Notes: generated by a model from the sequence alone, not told the origin. A stretch of DNA of 64,000 bases from Nitrosomonadaceae bacterium (GCA_947471695.1 CANIWY010000001.1:1-64000), one strand, 5' to 3'; shown: positions 9,223 to 18,377, counted from the stretch's first letter. A program made the numbers and translations.

Positions 9223-10839
9223 TCAAAACTCATCTCGATATTTCGATGTGATCGGATAGCGCCAGTCCTTGCCAAAACCACGTTGTGTGATGCGGATACC
9301 CACCGGAGATTGTCGTCTCTTATACTCGCTCACTTGAATGAGATGGACCACCCGCCGCACATCGTTCTCGGTGAAATTCATCCGTATAATTTCATGTAAT
9401 GACAAATCTCGTTCCATGTAGGCCTCGATGATTGCATCGAGCACATCATAGGGTGGCAGGCTATCTTGATCGGTCTGGTTGTGACGCAGTTCGGCAGATG
9501 GGGCACGCTGGATAATGCGATCCGGGATCACCTTTCCCAAGCTATTGCGATAGTGACATAGTTGGTACACCATCGTCTTACTGATGTCCTTCAACACCGC
9601 AAAACCACCGGCCATATCTCCATACAGGGTGCAGTAGCCCACCGCCATTTCAGATTTGTTACCAGTTGTGAGAACGATCGAGCCATATTTATTCGATAAC
9701 GCCATTAGCAACATGCCACGAATCCTTGCCTGCAGATTCTCTTCCATGTTGTCTGAATTAGTAGTTAGTGGGAGCCCCTTGACCTCCGCAGTTAGTGTGC
9801 TCAAAAAACCCTCGAAAAGTGATTTGATAGCGATCTCGCTGTAGCTAACGCACAATGCTTCCGCCATTGAACGCGCATCCTCTCGACTCATATCGACGGT
9901 ATATTGAGACGGCATCATCACCGCTCGTACTTTGTTAGCGCCCAACGCATCCACAGCAATCGCAAGCGTCAATGCGGAATCAACCCCCCCGGATAGCCCT
10001 AGCAATACGCCTGGGAACTCATTCTTTACAACATAATCCTTCACACCGAGGCATAGTGCACGGTAGATGCTTGCCTGCGAAGCGGGCCGTGGCTCGATCT
10101 CTCCCGGCAAGGGTATTCCATCCTGAAATTCGATCAACCCAAGCTCTTCAGTGAATTCGCCAAATTGATGTGTCAGTTCACCCTGGCTATTCATCGCAAA
10201 TGAAAGACCATCAAATACCAGTTCATCCTGTCCGCCCACTAAGTTGATGTACACGATGGCCATGCCCGTTTCGCTGATGCGTTGCCGTATCAATTGGTAA
10301 CGCGTTGCTTGTTTGTCCATGTGATAGGGTGAGGCATTCATCACCAACAGAACATCTGCCCCAGCTTCCTTTGCGCGCGCGACTGCTCCCTTTTCCCAAA
10401 CATCAGCGCAAATATTGATTCCAAATTTTGTGCCCGCCACATCGAAAACACAAGGATTGATACCGGCCTCAAAATATCGCTGCTCATCAAATACAGTGTA
10501 ATTGGGCAGTCTATTCTTGTGGTATGCGTCAATCACTTTGCCGTCACGTATCACTGAAGCGGCATTGTAGATCGCACCATCAACGAGGCGTGGATGTCCC
10601 ACCAGTAGGGTGATGCCGGATATTTTGGTTGCAAGACTGGCGAGCATGTTTTTGCAGGCCAGATGAAACCCCTCACGTAGCAGCAAATCTTCAGGTGGGT
10701 AGCCGGATAGCGCCAGTTCCGGCGTAACGACCAATACGGCACCTTTGTCTTTTGCGCTATTGGCAAATGCAATAATTTTTTTAGCATTGCCGGTGAGGTC
10801 ACCGACTATACAATTAATCTGGGCAACGGCTATTTTCAT
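9223..10839 (-). CDS. nadE: Glutamine-dependent NAD+ synthetase
   Basis: I choose the ATG at 10839 (538 residues, starting MKIAVAQINC) because the nitrilase domain normally begins there; the frame is open to 10923 but that part has no counterpart in the family. Residues 1-260 are the glutaminase (nitrilase-like) domain with Glu in VTPELALSGYPPED and the nucleophile Cys in INICADVWE. The C-terminal synthetase domain has the ATP-binding SGGVDSALT loop. The enzyme amidates nicotinic acid adenine dinucleotide to NAD+ using glutamine. glnB lies just downstream, linking a glutamine-using enzyme with the nitrogen sensor. Confidence 0.94.
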   Translation of the reverse strand: MKIAVAQINCIVGDLTGNAKKIIAFANSAKDKGAVLVVTPELALSGYPPEDLLLREGFHLACKNMLASLATKISGITLLVGHPRLVDGAIYNAASVIRDGKVIDAYHKNRLPNYTVFDEQRYFEAGINPCVFDVAGTKFGINICADVWEKGAVARAKEAGADVLLVMNASPYHMDKQATRYQLIRQRISETGMAIVYINLVGGQDELVFDGLSFAMNSQGELTHQFGEFTEELGLIEFQDGIPLPGEIEPRPASQASIYRALCLGVKDYVVKNEFPGVLLGLSGGVDSALTLAIAVDALGANKVRAVMMPSQYTVDMSREDARSMAEALCVSYSEIAIKSLFEGFLSTLTAEVKGLPLTTNSDNMEENLQARIRGMLLMALSNKYGSIVLTTGNKSEMAVGYCTLYGDMAGGFAVLKDISKTMVYQLCHYRNSLGKVIPDRIIQRAPSAELRHNQTDQDSLPPYDVLDAIIEAYMERDLSLHEIIRMNFTENDVRRVVHLIQVSEYKRRQSPVGIRITQRGFGKDWRYPITSKYRDEF

Positions 10840-11041
10840 GTAAGTTTCATGGTGCGGGGAAAGAATTTCCATTGTTCGGCCCATGCTAAAAGCCTGCTGG
10901 ATTATAGCAGAATACACCACCACCCGCGGGCAGTCTGCTCCGGTGAGGCGGCCGATTCGTAATCAGCGCACTTGCCCCCATGTTAAGATTCTCACACTCT
11001 TACCGCTTACCTAGTAACACATGGACCTCAAGAATTGCCTT

Positions 11042-11581
11042 ATGAAATACTGTAGTGACTGTGGCGCTCCGATTGATCTGCGTATTCCTGCAGGTGACAC
11101 CTTCCTGCGTCACGTCTGCCCAGCATGCAACACTATTCATTATCAGAATCCAAAGATGATAGTTGGTTGCATTCCCGAATGGGAAGATAAGGTACTACTG
11201 TGTCGCCGCGCCATCGAGCCACGACACGGCTTCTGGACTCTGCCAGCGGGATTTATGGAAAATGCAGAGACCTTGGTTGAAGCCGCTTCACGTGAGACTC
11301 TTGAAGAGGCCAATGCGCGCGTAAAGATCGGTGAACTTTATGCTATTTATAACCTACCCCATATCAACCAAGTGCATATTCTATTTCGTGCACAGCTACT
11401 CGACCTCAATTTCAAACCTGGAATAGAGAGTCTAGAGGTCCAGCTCTTCAGTGAACGCGAGATCCCGTGGGACACACTCGCTTTCCGTGTTATTCGCGAA
11501 CCGTTAAAGCGCTACTTCAAGGAGCGCCGCCAAGGTCAACTGGGTTTTCATATGGGGACAGTAGAGCTCGCACAACATTGA
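11042..11581 (+). CDS. Nudix hydrolase with zinc ribbon
   Basis: Begun at the ATG at 11042, this is a 179-residue protein. An in-frame ATG at 11021 is the alternative. The N-terminus carries CSDCG and, about 20 residues later, CPAC, a four-Cys zinc ribbon. The Nudix box follows: GFMENAE...RETLEEAN, with the catalytic RE-x2-EE glutamates intact but Asn in place of the usual final Gly. Such proteins hydrolyse nucleoside diphosphates linked to another moiety, for example ADP-ribose or NADH. The exact substrate cannot be told. It is a single gene between nadE and amiC. Confidence 0.88.
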   Translation: MKYCSDCGAPIDLRIPAGDTFLRHVCPACNTIHYQNPKMIVGCIPEWEDKVLLCRRAIEPRHGFWTLPAGFMENAETLVEAASRETLEEANARVKIGELYAIYNLPHINQVHILFRAQLLDLNFKPGIESLEVQLFSEREIPWDTLAFRVIREPLKRYFKERRQGQLGFHMGTVELAQH

Positions 11582-11628
11582 TTTTTACTGGAGTGTTATG
11601 TAACAAGTTAACGATTGACGAGAGAGCG

Positions 11629-12984
11629 TTACTCCATCCACACCATTTTGGAGCGTGCTAACGGCGGGTTGTTAGCAAAATATCGCTTGATACCGGCGAG
11701 CATTGCCTCTGCCATTTTATCCTGGTAGGCAGTATCTTTCAGTCTCTTCTCTTCATCAGGATTGCTGATGAACGCGGTCTCTACCAAGATCGAGGGGATA
11801 TCCGGGGATTTTAGTACGGCAAACCCGGCCTGCTCTACTTCATTCTTGTGCAGATGATTGATATCGCCGATCTCTGCCAGTACCTCCCGGCCGAGCTTGA
11901 GACTGTCGTTGATGGTCGCAGTCTGTGACAGATCTAATAAAGTTTGCTTAAGGTAATGATCTTTGCCGTCAAGATTGACTCCCCCTATCAGATCCGCGTC
12001 ATTCTCTTTTTTTGCTAGCCAGCGCGCGGCGGCCGAGGTTGCACCCCGCTCTGATAGTGCAAATACTGATGATCCCCGTGCATGTGGCTTAATGAAAGCA
12101 TCTGCATGAACCGATACGAATAGATCTGCATTTAGCTGGCGCGCCTTGGTGAGACGCATTGGCAACGATATGAAATAATCCCCATCACGTGTCAATGCCG
12201 CACGCATGTTAGGCTCCTTGTCTATCTTGCTTTTAAGCTTCTGGGCGATGGCAAGCGTGATATCTTTCTCCTGGGTGCCGCTACGGCTTATTGCTCCTGG
12301 ATCCTCGCCCCCGTGGCCCGGGTCAATTGCGATGATAATCAGTCTTCTTACTTCTGGCTTAGCTTTTCCAGAGGACTCGCCGCCCCTGCTAGACTTATCG
12401 TGGGACTTTACCTCTGGTCTAGTATCTGCTTCACCAGTCTGTGGCATCGTCATTGCCCCCCCCCCTAGAAGTGCCATCAACGGGTCAGGTGGAATGGTCG
12501 GATAAATATCCAGCACCAGTCGATAACCGTAATTAGCGACAGGTTTAAGTTCGAATGCTTGCGGCGCAACTTCAGTTTTAAGGTCCAACACCAACCTTAG
12601 TACGCCTGGTTTGAACCGGCCAATTCGCAGCGCTCGGATATAAGGGTCGTTAACGCCGACCTTCCCGGGCAGATTCTCTAGCTCTGACGTGAGTGCGATA
12701 TCTTCCAAATCGATCACCACTCGATCTGGGGTTTTTAATATGCTTAAAGAGTACTGAATTGGCGTGGCTGATTCCAGCGTGATGCGGGTATATTCTGCTG
12801 CCGGCCAAACACGGGCGGCACTGATTGTCGTTTCAGCAATGGCCGCACTGCCAAACATCAATACTAAAGCCCCCATCCCTACTGTTGAGCGGAGCATACT
12901 TAATATTGAAGAAAACAAGGGATTGCGGCAAGTAAGACTCGCCATGGTCAGAGGTGTGTTGGAGCTTGCCAATGTTTCAGACAC
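11629..12984 (-). CDS. amiC: N-acetylmuramoyl-L-alanine amidase, AmiC type
   Basis: This 451-residue protein has an N-terminal hydrophobic export signal ending AAIAET, an AMIN domain (about residues 55-155) for septal targeting, a low-complexity linker, and an amidase_3 catalytic domain. Zinc ligands are visible in IAIDPGHGGEDPGA (His, Glu), SVHADAF (His) and VETAF (Glu). It cleaves septal peptidoglycan during daughter-cell separation. I keep the GTG start at 12984 because GGAGG lies 10 bases upstream; ATGs at 12945 and 12897 are alternatives that would trim the signal. It overlaps the end of tsaE, so the two are coupled. A ten-base G tract lies in the linker. Confidence 0.94.
   Translation of the reverse strand: MSETLASSNTPLTMASLTCRNPLFSSILSMLRSTVGMGALVLMFGSAAIAETTISAARVWPAAEYTRITLESATPIQYSLSILKTPDRVVIDLEDIALTSELENLPGKVGVNDPYIRALRIGRFKPGVLRLVLDLKTEVAPQAFELKPVANYGYRLVLDIYPTIPPDPLMALLGGGAMTMPQTGEADTRPEVKSHDKSSRGGESSGKAKPEVRRLIIIAIDPGHGGEDPGAISRSGTQEKDITLAIAQKLKSKIDKEPNMRAALTRDGDYFISLPMRLTKARQLNADLFVSVHADAFIKPHARGSSVFALSERGATSAAARWLAKKENDADLIGGVNLDGKDHYLKQTLLDLSQTATINDSLKLGREVLAEIGDINHLHKNEVEQAGFAVLKSPDIPSILVETAFISNPDEEKRLKDTAYQDKMAEAMLAGIKRYFANNPPLARSKMVWME
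12456..12465 (-). repeat. Ten-base homopolymer tract inside amiC
   Basis: Ten consecutive C on the + strand (G on the coding strand) encode Gly-Gly-Gly in the linker between the AMIN and amidase domains. A one-base slip would frameshift and remove the catalytic domain. Tracts of this length are prone to replication slippage and also to sequencing error. Confidence 0.9.
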
Positions 12985-13442
12985 TGTCGACCCGCCTCCG
13001 TGTCCGCTTGAATTCTAATGCTTCGGCCTGTCTCACTGATACCAAGAAAAATTTGTAAATCTGGCGGTGGCAGAAGGCCATGCGCTCTTTCTGGCCACTC
13101 AACAAGACAGACTGACCCGGCGTTGAAGTATTCGCGGAAGCCCGCATCCTCCCACTCCATCGGATCATTGAAACGATATAAATCAAAGTGATAGAAGTAT
13201 AACCTAGAGTTTTTGTAATGTTCAACAAGATTATACGTTGGGCTCTTTACCTTCCCATCATAACCCTGCCCACGCAAGATGCCGCGCGCCAGTGTCGTTT
13301 TTCCTGCGCCGAGATCCCCCCGTAGGAAGATGATTAACCCGGGATTCACTATTTCCCCGATTCCCCTCCCCAATGCCAGCGTTGCGGCTTCATCGTCAAG
13401 ATGATGTATGTCAGTAGAGCCGGTATGATGAGGGCTATGCAA
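12948..13442 (-). CDS. tsaE: tRNA threonylcarbamoyladenosine biosynthesis ATPase
   Basis: This 164-residue protein has the P-loop GDLGAGKTTLARG at about residues 42-54, and the TsaE-typical WEDAGF and VEWPER motifs. With TsaB, TsaC and TsaD (not in this window) it makes the t6A37 modification of ANN-decoding tRNAs. No ATG precedes the conserved region, so the start appears to be the TTG at 13442, which overlaps the start of the divergent queG gene. Its 3' end overlaps amiC by 37 bases, the common tsaE-amiC arrangement. Confidence 0.92.
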   Translation of the reverse strand: MHSPHHTGSTDIHHLDDEAATLALGRGIGEIVNPGLIIFLRGDLGAGKTTLARGILRGQGYDGKVKSPTYNLVEHYKNSRLYFYHFDLYRFNDPMEWEDAGFREYFNAGSVCLVEWPERAHGLLPPPDLQIFLGISETGRSIRIQADTEAGRQCLKHWQAPTHL

Positions 13443-14552
13443 GAAAGTACCTCCAAGAATCCATCACAAGATTTCGTAGCATTATCGGTTGCTATCAAGG
13501 CCTGGGGCAAAGAGCTTGGCTTCCAGGACATCCGCATTGCTGATGCTACTGCCGATATGTCACAGGTTGAAGCAGACTTACACGAGTGGCTCAGCCTAGG
13601 CCACCACGGTGAAATGGATTATATGGCAAAACACGGTAGCCGCCGAACTCGCCCGGCAGAACTCGTGCCCGATACGCTGCGCGTAATCTCAGTTCGTATG
13701 AACAATACACCTCCTACAGCGAAAAATAGTTGGGAGGTTCTGCGTAGTGGGGTAGGGGCGTTCATCTCTCGATACGCACTCGGCCGCGATTATCACAAAG
13801 TCCTGCGGGCACGTTTGCAAAAGCTTACCGATAAAATTGCAATTGAGGCGGGCTATTTCAATGGCCGCGTATTCACCGACAGCGCGCCGGTGATGGAAGT
13901 TGAATGGGCACAGAGATCGGGTCTCGGTTGGCGTGGTAAGCATACTCTTCTTCTCACCCGCGAATCAGGGTCATTGTTTTTTCTGGGTGAAATTTATACG
14001 GACTTACCATTACCCGTCGATGACGCCGTTGGGAATTATTGTGGCAGTTGTAGTAAATGCATCTCGATTTGCCCTACTCAGGCCATCATTGCCCCCTACC
14101 GACTGGATGCAAGGCGCTGTATTTCTTATCTCACTATTGAACATAAGGGCAGCATTCCGCTTGAGCTTCGCCCTCTGATCGGCAACCGCGTATACGGCTG
14201 CGATGATTGCCAACTGATCTGCCCATGGAATAAGTTTGCCGCCGTTACTAATGAGGGTGATTTCGCAGTCCGCAATGGACTGGATGATGTCTCCCTGGTC
14301 GAGCTCTTCGGTTGGAGCGAGGAGCGTTTCGATACCCTCCTTGCTGGCAGCCCAATCCGCCGTATTGGCCATGAACAGTGGCTGCGCAATCTTGCAGTCG
14401 GGTTAGGCAATGCGCCCTCATCTCTTGCGGTGACCGATGCCTTACAGTCACGCCGAGATGACTCCTCGGCCTTGGTGCGTGAACATGTGAAGTGGGCTCT
14501 ACAACAGCATAAAATTTCAACACCTACCCGGGAATCCGAAGACGGTCTCTAA
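13437..14552 (+). CDS. queG: Epoxyqueuosine reductase
   Basis: Started at the ATG at 13437 (371 residues, MQESTSK...); further in-frame ATGs lie at 13401, 13425 and 13428. The two [4Fe-4S] cluster motifs are present: CGSCSKCISICP, and CDDCQLICPWN with the earlier distal Cys. The N-terminal half is the cobalamin-binding domain, with the GEMDYMAKH motif early on and RDYHKVLR mid-domain. QueG reduces epoxyqueuosine to queuosine in tRNA, the final step of the pathway that also uses QueC and QueE encoded at 17-18 kb. The gene is divergent from tsaE and overlaps its start by a few bases. Confidence 0.94.
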   Translation: MQESTSKNPSQDFVALSVAIKAWGKELGFQDIRIADATADMSQVEADLHEWLSLGHHGEMDYMAKHGSRRTRPAELVPDTLRVISVRMNNTPPTAKNSWEVLRSGVGAFISRYALGRDYHKVLRARLQKLTDKIAIEAGYFNGRVFTDSAPVMEVEWAQRSGLGWRGKHTLLLTRESGSLFFLGEIYTDLPLPVDDAVGNYCGSCSKCISICPTQAIIAPYRLDARRCISYLTIEHKGSIPLELRPLIGNRVYGCDDCQLICPWNKFAAVTNEGDFAVRNGLDDVSLVELFGWSEERFDTLLAGSPIRRIGHEQWLRNLAVGLGNAPSSLAVTDALQSRRDDSSALVREHVKWALQQHKISTPTRESEDGL

Positions 14553-14577
14553 CTATCAATAAGAATTATTCAATAGC

Positions 14578-15486
14578 TCAAGTAGCGGGAGTCGGCGCCA
14601 ATAAAAAATCCTTCACAATCTTAATCTGCTCCTCGCCTACCAGCATTGGCGCGTGGCCAATGCCAGGCAGTTCAACTATTTGCGCTCTAATACCACGGAC
14701 CTCCATTTCCATCGCCGTTTTAGACGACAATAAATCGGATTCCGTTCCTCTCAGCACTAGTGTGGGGGTCCGTAGCTTATCCCACTGCTCCCACAAATCG
14801 ATATCCTTGAGTAAGTGCCTCTTGAAGCTTTCAGCAATCCTTGGGTCGTATCGAAAACCGTAGGTTCCATCATCGAACTTGCGCACGCTATAAATTGCAA
14901 GATGATGCCACTGGGCTTCGGTCAAGGGGCCAAATGGATTTGAGATTTTCTTCAAGTAGACCTCAAATTCGTCGAAGCTGTTAAAGCGCGGGGCTTTTCC
15001 TAGATATTCCCCGATCCGGGCGAGCGCCGAAACTGGGATTAACGGACCAATGTCGCTCATGACGAGCCTTCGGATTGGCACTGGCAGAGGCAATGGAAGT
15101 GCTGTCTGGGTTGCCAAGGCCATGCCGATTAATCCACCCATTGAAATACCGACCCAATCCAGTTGAATGTCGGTATTGCCTAGGGCGCCGACGTGTTTAA
15201 GCAGCTCGATTGCGTCCGACAGGTACAGCAGATAATTATCATAATCTGCCTCATTCACAAGCCAGTCACTTTGTCCACGCCCCACCACATCCACGCAGAT
15301 CACACGACAATCGACCTCTAATGCCTCTGCCAGAAAGTCAAAATCGCGACAATTACGCGTTAACCCATGAACACAGACCACAATGTGTGGATTGTCTGGC
15401 TTCCCCCATTCGGTATAAGCAATTTGGCGAGAAGTTTTAATGCCTTCATTAAGCCCAAAATGAACAGTAAGGCGCTTAAGTAACAT
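14578..15486 (-). CDS. Alpha/beta-fold hydrolase
   Basis: This 302-residue protein has an HG oxyanion motif (VCVHGLTRN), the nucleophile elbow GISMGG, a late acidic residue in LRGTESD, and the catalytic His in PGIGHAP. This is a complete Ser-Asp-His triad of the S33/epoxide-hydrolase-like superfamily. There is no signal peptide. The gene is convergent with queG (25 bp between their ends) and appears to be alone. The substrate is not predictable; esterases, haloperoxidase-like and aminopeptidase-like enzymes share this fold. Confidence 0.88.
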   Translation of the reverse strand: MLLKRLTVHFGLNEGIKTSRQIAYTEWGKPDNPHIVVCVHGLTRNCRDFDFLAEALEVDCRVICVDVVGRGQSDWLVNEADYDNYLLYLSDAIELLKHVGALGNTDIQLDWVGISMGGLIGMALATQTALPLPLPVPIRRLVMSDIGPLIPVSALARIGEYLGKAPRFNSFDEFEVYLKKISNPFGPLTEAQWHHLAIYSVRKFDDGTYGFRYDPRIAESFKRHLLKDIDLWEQWDKLRTPTLVLRGTESDLLSSKTAMEMEVRGIRAQIVELPGIGHAPMLVGEEQIKIVKDFLLAPTPAT

Positions 15487-15610
15487 TATTATTTTGCATA
15501 ATCCGGCCCTATATTTTAACTAACCTTGGTGTGCTCTCGCTAATTCAAAAATCGAAAATTGAGTTCCAAATATCCTCACTAATGAAACTAATATACTCGT
15601 CTTGAGTACG

Positions 15611-15617
15611 CTATACT
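15611..15617 (+). promoter_or_regulatory. Possible sigma-S type -10 element for the yqjDEK-like genes
   Basis: The heptamer CTATACT matches the -10 consensus favoured by the stationary-phase sigma factor, and no good -35 hexamer lies 16-18 bases upstream. It is 66 bases before the ATG of the DUF883 gene and is bracketed by CTTGAG (15601) and CTCAAG (15631), an inverted pair. E. coli yqjD is known to be RpoS-dependent, which fits, but a 7-base match alone is weak evidence. Confidence 0.4.
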
Positions 15618-15682
15618 AATTCAAGTGACTCTCAAGTTCCTTCTAGTCATCATTGTAATCATCAATCTTTCAAGGAGATAAA

Positions 15683-16006
15683 ATGGATTCCGAAATGTCT
15701 GAGACACATAATATTGCGACGGATAAGCTTGTTGCAGATTTGAAAGCTGTAGTAGCAGATGCGGAGGAGCTACTTAGATCTACCGCCGGACAGGCTGGCG
15801 AGAGAGCCGCTGCTGCCCGCGAAAAGATTAATGATGGTCTTGATGATGCCAAGCGTCAGCTGTACAAGGTTGAAGGTTTGGTTGTCGACAAGTCCCACCA
15901 GGCAGCGAAAGTCACCTGTGATTATGTCCAAGCCAACCCCTGGCATGCGGTGGGAGTTGCAGCTGGTGCCGGACTCATTCTCGGTCTGTTAATCGGGCGA
16001 CGCTAA
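15683..16006 (+). CDS. DUF883 membrane-anchored protein (YqjD/ElaB-like)
   Basis: This 107-residue protein has a long amphipathic, Ala- and Lys-rich helix (residues 15-75). The C-terminal membrane segment has the glycine pattern GVAAGAGLILGLLIG and ends in two Arg, the hallmark of the YqjD/ElaB/YgaM family. In E. coli these tail-anchored inner-membrane proteins bind ribosomes in stationary phase. An AAGGAG ribosome site precedes the start. It leads a three-gene set with the YqjE- and YqjK-like genes, spaced by 9 and 3 bases. Confidence 0.9.
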   Translation: MDSEMSETHNIATDKLVADLKAVVADAEELLRSTAGQAGERAAAAREKINDGLDDAKRQLYKVEGLVVDKSHQAAKVTCDYVQANPWHAVGVAAGAGLILGLLIGRR

Positions 16007-16015
16007 ACTCCCGTC

Positions 16016-16402
16016 ATGACTGAAAAAGATCCTGCGAGCGAAGCTGGGTTGCTTGGCTCCATTAGGAAACTAGCAACAACACTAGTCGGCATTTTACAAA
16101 CCCGACTGGAAATCTTTTCTACTGAACTTGAAGAGGCGAAACTACAACTAGGTCAGCTATTGATGCTGGGTTTAGTTGCGGTCTTCTGCCTTGGTCTCGG
16201 GATTGTATTACTCACAGTTTTTTTCGTGGTGTTATTCTGGGACAGCTACCGTCTACCTGTACTTGGTGTCACGTCCGGAGTTTTTCTTGTCCTTGGAATA
16301 TTTGCAGTGCTTACGTTGCGAGCCAAGTCTGCAGAAAACAAGAAGATGTTCTCCAGCACGCTGGCGGAGCTCTCTAAAGACCGTGAACATCTTAAAAAAT
16401 AA
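16016..16402 (+). CDS. YqjE-like (phage holin family) membrane protein
   Basis: This 128-residue protein has an N-terminal amphipathic region, two adjacent membrane helices (about residues 45-70 and 78-100) and a charged C-terminal tail. It begins 9 bases after the DUF883 gene. The layout and context match YqjE proteins, which are annotated as holin-superfamily-like but have no proven lytic role. A function in envelope or stress physiology is inferred from its co-occurrence with YqjD. Confidence 0.85.
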   Translation: MTEKDPASEAGLLGSIRKLATTLVGILQTRLEIFSTELEEAKLQLGQLLMLGLVAVFCLGLGIVLLTVFFVVLFWDSYRLPVLGVTSGVFLVLGIFAVLTLRAKSAENKKMFSSTLAELSKDREHLKK

Positions 16403-16405
16403 CCC

Positions 16406-16849
16406 GTGATCACCCGTCTGAGTGATATCCATCTGCGACGAGCACAGCTAGTAGCTCTGGCGGCGGCTCAACGGACAGACGTAATCCTATCCGTGCAACC
16501 CTTGGTCCAGCCGTTACATGTGGCAGATACGACCCTAGTCTACCTACACTATCTCAAAACGCGCCCACTTATTCTGATTGCAATGTTGGCAGGCATGACG
16601 GCGATTATGCTCTCACGTAACTCCGCGTACTCCTGGCCACTTAAACGTTTAGCATTTCGTGCTTTTGCCTTATGGCGGTCTTATCGTTCACTAGGTGTCT
16701 GGGTTACTCGTGGCCGATCTGTCTGGTTGCGTATCGGGACAGCCTGGCACAATCGCAGAAGACACAGTCCACATGACTCACTCATACACCTCCCCGCTAC
16801 TCTCCATCCCTCTCTAACGCCTAACTCTCGTAGCATCAGTACAAAGTAA
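16406..16849 (+). CDS. YqjK-like protein
   Basis: This 147-residue protein has a GTG start three bases after yqjE. The opening (RLSDIHLRRAQLVALAAAQR) resembles YqjK, a poorly characterised partner of YqjD and YqjE. A hydrophobic segment at about residues 53-70 may be a membrane helix, and the rest is strongly basic. The last ~25 residues look unstructured. Identification rests mostly on gene order. Confidence 0.72.
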   Translation: MITRLSDIHLRRAQLVALAAAQRTDVILSVQPLVQPLHVADTTLVYLHYLKTRPLILIAMLAGMTAIMLSRNSAYSWPLKRLAFRAFALWRSYRSLGVWVTRGRSVWLRIGTAWHNRRRHSPHDSLIHLPATLHPSLTPNSRSISTK

Positions 16850-16919
16850 TCTGCTAATGTCAGGCAGGATTACACAAAAAAATTCTTCGCTAAACGCCGC
16901 CTTATTTTTTCTGTCCACG

Positions 16920-17603
16920 CTATGGGTCTGATCGCCAGTAGCGTGTTGGATCAGACACCCCTGCTGCTGCAAAGCCCGTCCTGCGCAGCCGGCATGAGTC
17001 ACACACTCCACAGGCCAGTCCGTTCGCGCTTGCCTTGTAGCAGGATACCGTCAAGCTATAGTCAACTCCCCGCAGGACCCCTTGACGGATGATTTCCGCC
17101 TTGGACAGACTGATAAGTGGGGTATAAATGCTCAATCTATTACCTTCGATTGCAGCCCTAGTAGCCATATTCGCCATCTGTTCAAAAGCGGTGATGTATT
17201 CAGCTCTGCAATCTGGATAGCCTGAGTAGTCCACCGCGTTAACACCAATAAATAGATGATAGCTTCCAAGTACCTCAGCCCACGCTAGTGCCAGTGATAA
17301 CATAATTGTGTTGCGAGCTGGCACATACGTAACCGGAATACCAATCTTAATTCCCTCGATAGGAACATCAATAGACCTGTCTGTCAGCGCCGAACCGCCG
17401 AACCCTGCTAGGTCAACCTTGACGGTCCTGTGCTCACTTACTCCGATAGATAGAGCCACCTTCTCTGCCGCCACTAATTCAGCCCCGTGTCGTTGACCAT
17501 AATCGACACTCAGTGCATAACACTCATATCCCTGATCACGTGCGAGGGCGAGTGTAGTGGCCGAATCCAGCCCGCCTGATAGAAGAACCACTGCCTTAGT
17601 CAT
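16920..17603 (-). CDS. queC: 7-cyano-7-deazaguanine synthase
   Basis: This 227-residue protein starts with the PP-loop ATP motif [10 protein letters not shown] (residues 8-17) and ends with the zinc-binding Cys set SCYKA...[10 protein letters not shown]. QueC converts 7-carboxy-7-deazaguanine to preQ0 with ATP and ammonia in queuosine synthesis. It follows queE on the same strand with a 42-bp gap and ends the tol-pal-que block. The next gene (yqjK-like) is convergent. Confidence 0.96.
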   Translation of the reverse strand: MTKAVVLLSGGLDSATTLALARDQGYECYALSVDYGQRHGAELVAAEKVALSIGVSEHRTVKVDLAGFGGSALTDRSIDVPIEGIKIGIPVTYVPARNTIMLSLALAWAEVLGSYHLFIGVNAVDYSGYPDCRAEYITAFEQMANMATRAAIEGNRLSIYTPLISLSKAEIIRQGVLRGVDYSLTVSCYKASANGLACGVCDSCRLRRTGFAAAGVSDPTRYWRSDP

Positions 17604-17645
17604 AGGAGGAACAAAGTAAATACGTAATAATCTCTACCAGATTTC

Positions 17646-18338
17646 TCATCGACCTGGCCCTTCGCCCCACAAAAGCTTATGCAACTGGATCTGTAATCGC
17701 ACTGACAGCCGATCGCGCAGTATCCACTCAGCAAGCCCTGCTGGGTCAAGCCGCCCATAAACCGGTGAAAATAAAATGGAGCAGATCTTATTTAAATCGT
17801 GCTCATCTATTATCTTTACAGCCCACAGGTAGTCGGCTTCATCGCATAGGACGAACTTCAACTCATCCCGAGATGAGAGATGCTTCAAGTTAGACCAGCG
17901 GTTCTTCTTCACCTCCCCTGAGCCAGGAGTTTTTATGTCTAGCACTCTGGACACCCGATCATCCACATTTGATACATCCATCGCTCCGCTGGTCTCAAGC
18001 GATACTGAGTAACCTGCATCACACAATAGACTGAGTAATGTTAGGCACTCTTTCTGAGCTAGAGGCTCGCCACCAGTGACCGTGACATAGCGGGGCATAT
18101 ATCCAGAAACCTCATCCAGGATAGAAGAGATGGTTACACTCTCCCCGCCGTAAAAAGCATACCCAGTATCACAATAACCGCATCGTAAAGGACACCCAGT
18201 TAAGCGCACGAATACAGTCGGCAGACCTATACGGCTGGTCTCTCCTTGCAGAGAAAAGAATATCTCACTGACTCGCAAAGTCTGAACTTCAGGAGTCTTT
18301 ATAGCTTTGTGCTGCAATGGGGAAGGAGTATGAGGCAT
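17646..18338 (-). CDS. queE: 7-carboxy-7-deazaguanine synthase (radical SAM)
   Basis: This 230-residue protein has the radical-SAM cluster motif CPLRCGYC (CX3CX2C), preceded by FSLQGET and followed by VTVTGGEPL, the Gly-rich SAM-binding segment. QueE rearranges 6-carboxy-tetrahydropterin to 7-carboxy-7-deazaguanine. It lies between cpoB and queC, the usual order after the tol-pal genes in betaproteobacteria. The length is normal for the proteobacterial type. Confidence 0.95.
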   Translation of the reverse strand: MPHTPSPLQHKAIKTPEVQTLRVSEIFFSLQGETSRIGLPTVFVRLTGCPLRCGYCDTGYAFYGGESVTISSILDEVSGYMPRYVTVTGGEPLAQKECLTLLSLLCDAGYSVSLETSGAMDVSNVDDRVSRVLDIKTPGSGEVKKNRWSNLKHLSSRDELKFVLCDEADYLWAVKIIDEHDLNKICSILFSPVYGRLDPAGLAEWILRDRLSVRLQIQLHKLLWGEGPGR

Positions 18339-18377
18339 CTCTCAGAACAGGGCCCGCCGGGAGCAACGGGGTGTAAC

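Noticed and set aside
10840..10923. Upstream extension of the nadE frame
   Set aside because: The family begins MKIAVAQ at 10839; the extra 28 residues have no domain character.
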